From assembly GCA_023853785.1 (NCBI GenBank), contig JAJIRX010000476.1, positions 1 through 15,593 on the forward strand: a stretch of 15,593 bases of DNA, written 5' to 3'. Below are positions 9,934-15,593 of the stretch, piece by piece (position 1 is the first letter of the stretch; each line of letters opens with the position of its first letter). The stretch comes from Psilocybe azurescens. Lineage: Eukaryota > Basidiomycota > Agaricomycetes > Agaricales > Agrocybaceae. The translations under genes and the position numbers were made by a program. The notes beneath the pieces were generated by a model that was given only the letters and a program-made list of their open reading frames with translations, made no database searches and had not been told where the DNA came from.

Positions 9934-10184
9934 CTAGATGGAGTGGAAGAATTTTTGAACTTCGGAAGCGAAAGCGCGTAGGTGTGACCTAGGGCGCAGT
10001 GGGAACAAAACAATGTCACCGGCGCCGCTGCGGGTGATGTGGCGAACATAAGGTCTCGAGAAGACGCCGAGCGGTATGTATGTGGATTTGTGATGGCTGA
10101 CCTAGTTTTATGTGCGTCGTCGACCGTCTCGAACTCTCGTTTGATTTGCTGAGTTATCTTGGTATATGGACTCTGGTTGCGCAT
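9934..10184 (-). CDS. Small conserved-looking protein, 58 aa, unknown function
   Basis: Not visible as a single open frame; found by splicing. Exon 1 is 10184-10102 (ATG, ends at GTCAGC) and exon 2 is 10027-9934 (after CCGCAG, ends TAG). Together they make 177 nt, exactly 59 codons including stop, joining through a split AGC codon. The product starts MRNQSPYTKITQQIKREFET, continues with VDDAHKTSGAGDIVLFPL and ends RPRSHLRAFASEVQKFFHSI. It is basic and soluble, with no transmembrane helix. I do not recognise the family. Support comes from the clean intron, exact frame and head-to-head position 109 bp from another small gene. Hosts could retain it as an organelle-associated or RNA-binding peptide, but nothing in the sequence proves a role. 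Confidence 0.5.
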
Positions 10185-10293
10185 GGCATGGAGACGATGT
10201 CTAAGATATTTTTACACGACCGCCGTCATCCGAGTCTTAAGCAATCGTCGAGTCGCCACCGACCTTCGAGTTGACGCCTTCCCCGGGTAAAAG
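10185..10293. promoter_or_regulatory. Candidate bidirectional promoter
   Basis: A 109-bp spacer separates the start codons of two divergent small genes, too short for two independent promoters. It has no clear TATA or CCAAT box, and contains CG-rich stretches such as GACCGCCGTC and CGAGTCGCCACCGACC. Confidence 0.4.
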
Positions 10294-10674
10294 ATGCTTT
10301 CCAATGTTCTCGCACTTCAACGAATCACCCGAATCAGCGCCACTGCATCTGTGGTCAAGCGTCCTATCAACTATATGCGCAATATTCGAAGTAAAAATCA
10401 TCGATAACCGTTGTTCTTGCGATTAATGAACACAATTCAATATGGCCTAGGGTTCCAAACTTTTCGTTTACAGAATCTGTTCAGGATCGAATATATGGCA
10501 GGATGCACCAGAACGGAATGAATCTCGACCGTCGTTCCTTGCCATGTACTGCACAAGACCAAGCTTGGCTAGTGCCTCGAGGCGTATGTGTAATGCGCGA
10601 GTGATGTTTTTGTGCTACCTAACAATGCGCTTCAGCTCGGAGCCGTGATCACATACCATGATTTCAGTATTGCT
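10294..10674 (+). CDS. Small protein with a mitochondrial-type presequence, 3' end uncertain
   Basis: Exon 1 is 10294-10390, exon 2 is 10474-10583, and a third exon begins at 10636 after a good branch site (CTAAC) and TTCAG. Exons 1 and 2 sum to 207 nt (69 codons) in phase 0. The N-terminus MLSNVLALQRITRISATASV is rich in Arg, Ser, Leu and Ala with no acidic residue, as in matrix-targeting presequences. It continues VKRPINYMRNIRKSVQDRIY and GRMHQNGMNLDRRSLP. The third exon starts LGAVITYH; the frame stays open to 10923, but composition beyond about 10674 looks non-coding and a further intron (GTATTG at 10665) is possible. I do not recognise the family. Head-to-head with the 58-residue gene, it probably shares a promoter with it. 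Confidence 0.45.
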
Positions 10675-11274
10675 CCATCTTTTTATTTCTTTTTATCTCG
10701 GTTGGAAAGGTGGCTCTGCTGCACAGACATACGTGATTTCGATTTTGCTTTGCTTTCACCTTCGAAGACCCCAAGGCTCTGGTTTGCTGGTATTATGCGA
10801 CATACCGTTACTATAGGGATAACGCGGAAGCTAGTACACTTTTCCCCGAGTCAACCATCGATCATGAGACAACTCGCCACCACATTTTGTCAAATTCCAT
10901 TCTATTTCTATGATGGGACTTAGGGAGCGAGTTATTGGTGCCGCCTGCGCCCTCCTACACCCTTCCTCATATGGTCCATATATGAGTACCCTAGGCATGT
11001 CAACAGACTTATCCCCGAATACCAACTGAAGAATTACGCATCTGATATTCACTCCAACGCCGGGATTGGACTAAAATAAGGCTACTTATTGTTTTATGGA
11101 TGTGAGCGCGTTCCCTTCCCTTGATTTCTCTTTCGTTGCCGTGCCCTACCCCACTCTCCCCTTCGTTCCTCCTTTTCTTTCTTTGCCACGATTGTTCACA
11201 GCGTTGATCTGTGTCGTAGAAGGTTGTACGGCCTACTGACACTGAGGAGAGCGAGAATCTGATCGGCTCTAATA
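10675..11274. other. Intergenic or 3' part of the preceding gene
   Basis: Some of this may be the unresolved 3' end of the preceding small gene. The rest is the upstream region of the DUF6534 gene, with a pyrimidine-rich stretch at 11110-11190 that suits a fungal promoter. No separate gene is supported. Confidence 0.4.
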
Positions 11275-13146
11275 ATGGCTCCTACGAGTACGCCTCCTCT
11301 GAGCCTTGCAGAGCAGACGTTGGACAATACAGTGGGCGCGGTCTTGCTTGGTGTCGTCGGAGCTTCACTGTGCGTACTATTTTCGATCAGCTGGCACCTG
11401 GTGCAATAAATAATCCTCGGGCGTCTATGTACAGGCTTTTGGGATCACGACGCTGCAGGCATACTGGTATTATCACTCGTATCCATACGATTCGCTATTG
11501 CACAAATATTCGGTTAGTCCGAAATCGTTTCTTTAAACACTGTATTAATGAACTGTTGTGTGAAAGGTGGCTATTCTCTGGTACGTGGATGGGATCTGGA
11601 CAGAAGACAGAGAACGACCGAAGCTGAAGCTTTGGATCAGGATACTGGATGTGTTTCATCTCAGTTTGGTTATTCATGCAGTATACACATATGCGGTCTC
11701 TGGCTTTGGAAATTCTACTGGCCTTCTTAGTATCCCTTGGTAAGCCGGTTAATTTTTTTGTTTCTCATACGATCCCTTATGGGAAACTGTAAATAGGTCG
11801 ATCAAGGTGAAAATTCTCCGCTTATCAAATGTTCCCAATGGGCGCGCGTAACTGAACTAGAATATTCTACACAGCTTCAAGCCAGTGTAAATGTGAATAA
11901 GCATTTTTGTGTTTCCAAAATACTCTAAATCCAATTTATCCAACTCCAGGTTCTTATCATCCTAATAGTTCATTCGTGCGTAGTATTCTCGAATCGTTTT
12001 TAAAATCAGCCTCCGATACTTATCTCTGTACGCCAGGCTATACGCCATGCGTGTTTGGCTACGTGAGTTCACTGTTTAAACCCGGCTCCTCGACTAAATT
12101 CTAACACGATTACTCAGTTGGTGGATATCACAGAGGGGTTTTAGGATACATAGTGGTATGTGTGCACACGTGTATGACTGCAAATGTATAGGCTTAGTTC
12201 TCCTGAAGGCCTCTGTGGTTGTTGCGGGATTCGGTATGTGACTACGCACAGTCAGACTGGCGTTTATTGGGCTAAATGGAAGTTTGGACTCCTCTAGTTA
12301 TTGGTGTGACACTATCCTACTCGATGTAGGTGTTTTCCGTCATTATTGATAGACTTTAGACAGCGTGAGCTGATACTATCTGCAGCTATACTGTCGATAC
12401 AATTCCTGAGCTCGAGAAGATCTCTGTTAGTCTGCCTTTTCTGCCAATTTGTTAGATGTCTGATGGGATAACCACTACCAGTGGGTCATCGACGCTGCGT
12501 TGGGGACTTCTACTGCCATCGATTTTGTTATTACAGCTGCGATGTGTTATTATCTGCGCAAGAGTAAAGGGAGTATAACAAGGTGCGATATCGATTACAT
12601 ATTAGTTGAAAGGGGCATATTTGCTCATACTAGGGTCAGGCTCAACTCAAGGATTTCGGTTATAATGCAGTACTCTTTGAGCTCTGGGCTCCTCACCAGG
12701 TATGGCTTTGTCTTAGTTTTTAATCAACATTCTGTCTTATTTCCATTCGAATAATAGCGCTTGCTCACTTTCAGCGATGTTCACAGTAAGTGCATCAAAT
12801 CCTCGTCGGTGCATATGAATTGAGACGTCGACTTGATAGTACATACTCCTACCGAACACCTTTATTTTCATCGCACTTGAATTCCTCGTCACAAAATGTA
12901 TGCTTCTCCGCGCGTTTTATGGTCCCACATAATACTAACAGCATGGACTGAATATCTGTAGTATACGTCGGATCCTTCATAGCCATGCTCAATGCCCGTG
13001 AAAGAAAGATCGGGATCAGCTCATACTCTGAAGACAATTATACACATCCGTCATGGAAGCAGCCCTTTCGTTCACACGCCACTTCTAGTTTCTGGAGCCC
13101 TAGGCCAGACTCTCTTACACTCAATGTTAAGTTTCCCGTAAGCTAA
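11275..13146 (+). CDS. DUF6534-type seven-helix membrane protein, 17 exons, 312 aa
   Basis: Family of predicted 7-TM proteins greatly expanded in Agaricomycetes; function not established. Exons: 11275-11373, 11435-11512, 11567-11580, 11641-11739, 11797-11806, 11875-11892, 11950-11975, 12037-12062, 12118-12155, 12209-12233, 12298-12325, 12386-12425, 12482-12582, 12634-12699, 12758-12785, 12840-12897, 12962-13146. The sum is 939 nt, 312 codons plus stop. The N-terminus MAPTSTPPLSLAEQTLDNTV leads into helix 1. Family marks follow: ILDVFHLSLVIHAVYTYAVS, LYAMRVWLLGGYHRGVLGYI, YTVDTIPELEKISWVIDAAL, AAMCYYLRKSKG, then RLNSRISVIMQYSLSSGLLT and ALEFLVTKLYVGSFIAMLN. The tail is Ser-rich and cytoplasmic-like. 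Exon 1 must use the weaker donor GTACTA at 11374. The better-looking GTGCGT at 11370 shifts the frame. Three exons are only 10, 14 and 18 nt. Confidence 0.85.
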
Positions 13147-13727
13147 ATTTACGGTTTTTGAAGGGATGTAATTAATAGGCGGTTGACAGCAATCTCCACT
13201 ACCAGCCACCTCTATGCCTGACACCATTGGTCAGGCGCTGTGAATCCAAATGTTAGACAGTGCGCTCCCACAGCGCTCCCACGACCGAAACTCCCATACT
13301 ATCCGTATATTCGTATTCACGATTCCGATGCGCTCATTTGTATCATTATAGGCTTTATAGGCATCCGTCTCTTCCATCTGTATCAATGTACACCTAGTAC
13401 CCAGGGTTCAGGCATCTCTCTGCCAGCGGAGATATGATCATTTATTCTGCCAATTTCTACGGCCTAACCCTACCCCGTCTTACGGTTTACCCATTCTTCT
13501 ATATTTTTTGTGTAGCAAAGCAGAATTGCAATTGCATAAGTACAGCCCTGTACTATATTTACATGTACAGGTAACGAAGAGCTCGTCCAGTCATACCTAC
13601 AAATGGCAATTCCTCTTCTAATATCTATGTGCTTGACAACTACACGTATCGAGCGCCGCCGACGGACTGGAACGGAGAAATGCACAGGATAAGGCCTGAA
13701 GCTTAGAGGCGTCTTCAGCTTTCGTCA
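13147..13727. other. Intergenic between convergent genes
   Basis: About 580 bp between the 3' ends of the DUF6534 gene and the LRR-like locus. It contains an 11-bp GCGCTCCCACA tandem doublet near 13262-13282 and a short 7-bp-arm inverted repeat at 13216-13236. No gene is supported. Confidence 0.45.
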
Positions 13728-15593
13728 TCACAAGGTTGCGCCTATCAAGACGGTGTAGGCTGGCCTAGTGTCGTTAATGTGGCGGTTGAGTGGGGGCAAC
13801 CAGGCATCTACCCTGGCCGTTATGCGATAGACGGATGGGCTAAATAAATTTAAACCCTTTTCAGCGCTCAGCTGAGAATTGAAAAGGGTAAGCTCGCAAA
13901 CAATAGAGAATGAAAAGTGTAAATACATGAGTCGGGTTACGCGTGTGTGGTATCTTTGCCATGATTGGTACTCTAGTGGGGTCGTTTTCATCCCGAAAAC
14001 GAGGAGGTCCCTAACCATTGCATCTTCACATCCCAACCATTCAAGCCATTCAGTTGCATGGTAAAGTGCTCGGCGCTTCGGCCATTGCTCTACCTCTACG
14101 TTGTGACCAGCCCCTTGAGATGACATTGTTCGTGATCCGTCCTGTTTACGCAAAACGGTCCAGTAGTTGCTTCCGATTCGAACGACACGGACCATTGGGA
14201 AGCCGTGGTCGACGACAGCTAAGGCGCTTCGCACGTGCACATCAGATAGGCCCACAAATCGAAGCAAAGGCGGTATCCCATGGCGAAGTTGCTGAAGACG
14301 GATAGTAAATCAGAAACACGGCAATCGAGTGAAATAAATATTATTACGTTTAGGAATGGTATGGGGTCCCTAGCTGACTGCGAGTTATAGTCAATCGTCA
14401 AACGGAGGGCTAATACGGTCCTTGGAATGAGCCAAGAGGCTAGACCAGGTGCCAAATCAGATGGATAACTGATTTTTAATCCCCGTAGACCCTCTAGTGA
14501 AGGTAGAACCCCCAGATAGCCGCGTCGAAGCCGACAGCATGTTGAATGGATTCTTCCCGAGCTATTAACTGGAGGGAATGCAAACTCCTTCGTCCTCGAA
14601 GAAACTCGGCAATAGCAGGGAATAAGTCACGATCCATCGTTCTTCGTCCAATGGATTGCACAGAAAAGGCGAAGTGTCGCAAGAAAGGAGAGCATTAGCC
14701 TGCTGAGCACTCCGGAACTGGCTCGACGCATTCGAGCATTCGAGAGAGCAGCAGGTTATATTGAAGCTCTCTAACTGTCGGCCATTGTTGAGGATCTCCG
14801 AAAAGGCGTTAGTTACAGCCGGGAAATGACCAGTGAAAAGATAGTCGTAAGATTTCGAATTGAGAGACTAGAGGCAGGAAAGGTCCAGTGAGGTGAAGGG
14901 TGTGGATTTTCGAGTGCGATGGTCCGCAAAGTGGCATTATTTTGGCCGATAAGACTGTGGATGGCCGAAGAATTTGTTGATACAACGTTCATAGTGTATG
15001 CGAAGTGAGATAGATGGCGGAACTCCAGCAGTGAAAGGTCAGCTGGTCCATCCGGTGATCTGGCAACAACAGTTAGGCACAACGAAACGGAAAGTGAAGG
15101 AGACAAACTTTAGGGACAGACCCCGTAGACGGGGACTAGATGTCTGTAATATACGAAGAACGGGAAGTATTCCTTCACTTGTCGCCGAGATATGCACGTT
15201 TCGTAGGTTTATTAATTTGGGAAGAGCGTTTGTCAACATTCCTTCGTAGAAATCTCAATGAGCGGAGATACTCGACATTGAAACAACGGAGACATACCAG
15301 TTTGAAATGCCACTGATCCATCTTTATCCCGTTTTGAGGCAAATATTCTAAGCGTTCTCACAGCGCAGGCAAATGATGGATCAACAATTATTCGGGTCAG
15401 AATGTCCGCACTCCTCTGAGCGTGCCGTACATCTTCATCCTTCTGAGCCAAAATTGTCCGCTGGTCAACAGCATACGTCTCGAGATGGTCATCGTCGCCA
15501 TCTGTTCCGGTAAAATGCAAGTCCAGCTCCCAAAATAGTAGCTGCGAAGCTATTCGAGAAAGGGGAGGAGGAGATAAAAGAAGTGCTTTGAGA
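13728..15593 (-). pseudogene. LRR / F-box-like protein, multiply frameshifted, N-terminus off window
   Basis: Reads leftwards. Exons: beyond 15593-15298, 15241-15109, 15059-14348, and 14291 to the open-frame end at 13728 (the conserved part ends near 14008). Introns are 56, 49 and 56 bp with clean GT..AG ends. Segments match a family common in Agaricomycetes: LSRIASQLLFWELDLHF, QRSADILTRIIVDPSFACAV, LPKLINLRNVHI, LLEFRHLSHFAYTMNVVSTN, DPQQWPTVRELQYNLLLSRM, DLFPAIAEFLRGRRSLHSLQ, LPSLEGLRGLKISYPSDLAP, ASWLIPRTVLALRLTIDYN, LRFVGLSDVHVRSALAVVDH, QWPKRRALYHATEWLEWLGC. The leucine spacing suggests irregular leucine-rich repeats, perhaps as the substrate arm of an F-box protein; the F-box itself would be off the edge. 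In exon 3 the frame breaks in a T4 run (14836-14839), a T4 run (14801-14804) and a G5 run (14509-14513), and has an in-frame TAA at 14697-14695. It is not translatable as read. Confidence 0.8.
13854..13889. repeat. Perfect 10-bp inverted repeat with nested palindrome
   Basis: ACCCTTTTCA at 13854-13863 pairs exactly with TGAAAAGGGT at 13880-13889, around a 16-nt loop containing the palindrome CTCAGCTGAG (13867-13876). It lies in the doubtful C-terminal tail of the LRR-like frame, which suggests that tail is not coding. It could fold in the 3' end of a transcript or be a small mobile-element remnant. Confidence 0.6.

Noticed and set aside
11009..11242. 77-codon frame on the minus strand rich in Arg, Glu and Lys
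   Set aside because: It arises from the pyrimidine-rich promoter tract of the DUF6534 gene read backwards.
13216..13236. GCCTGAC / GTCAGGC inverted repeat
   Set aside because: Seven-base arms only; common by chance and with no supporting context.
13463..13477. CCTAACCCTA, telomere-like motif
   Set aside because: Fewer than two repeat units; expected by chance, and no array.
14018..14305. 95-codon frame on the plus strand
   Set aside because: It is the antisense shadow of the LRR-like gene and starts at a non-ATG codon.
1..15593. tRNA/rRNA genes, CRISPR arrays, transposases
   Set aside because: None recognisable: no B-box with a matching acceptor stem, no repeat-spacer pattern, and no transposase or reverse transcriptase motifs.

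Overview
The window reads as nuclear DNA of a mushroom-forming basidiomycete (Agaricomycetes). The signs are very intron-dense genes with introns of about 50-90 bp, GT..AG junctions, CTRAY-like branch sites and exons as short as 10-18 nt. The gene content also fits: a DUF6534-type seven-helix protein, a beta-propeller-like F-box protein and an LRR/F-box-like protein, all expanded in Agaricomycetes. Several open frames begin at GTG or TTG only because they are open; the true starts had to be found by reading splice sites.

Layout, left to right: (1) a type-B carboxylesterase/lipase on the minus strand (1-2366, C-terminus beyond the left edge), with all introns preserved but an ATA at the expected start and two frameshifts; (2) about 1 kb without a convincing gene; (3) a two-exon, 364-residue multi-spanning membrane protein on the minus strand (3400-4582); (4) about 1.7 kb of AT-rich spacer; (5) an F-box protein on the plus strand (6336-7975) with two frameshifts; (6) the complex III hinge protein QCR6 on the plus strand (8403-9073), preceded by a striking inverted pair of CCAAT boxes; (7) two small, otherwise easily missed genes that diverge from a 109-bp spacer (9934-10184 minus, 58 residues; 10294 onward plus, with a mitochondrial-type presequence); (8) a 17-exon DUF6534 membrane protein on the plus strand (11275-13146), which can be spliced into an uninterrupted 312-residue protein; (9) a degraded LRR/F-box-like gene on the minus strand (13728 to beyond the right edge).

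The genes do not form an obvious pathway. QCR6 is housekeeping, the two small divergent genes are probably housekeeping, and the rest belong to fast-turnover families. The notable theme is reading-frame damage: at least three of the loci, and possibly QCR6, carry 1-2 bp indels, mostly in homopolymers or dinucleotide runs, alongside substitution lesions (ATA start, in-frame TAA). I see no transposase, CRISPR array, recognisable tRNA or rRNA, or compelling new system. The most useful leads are the divergent small-gene pair, the QCR6 frame problem, the paired CCAAT element and the unassigned membrane protein.
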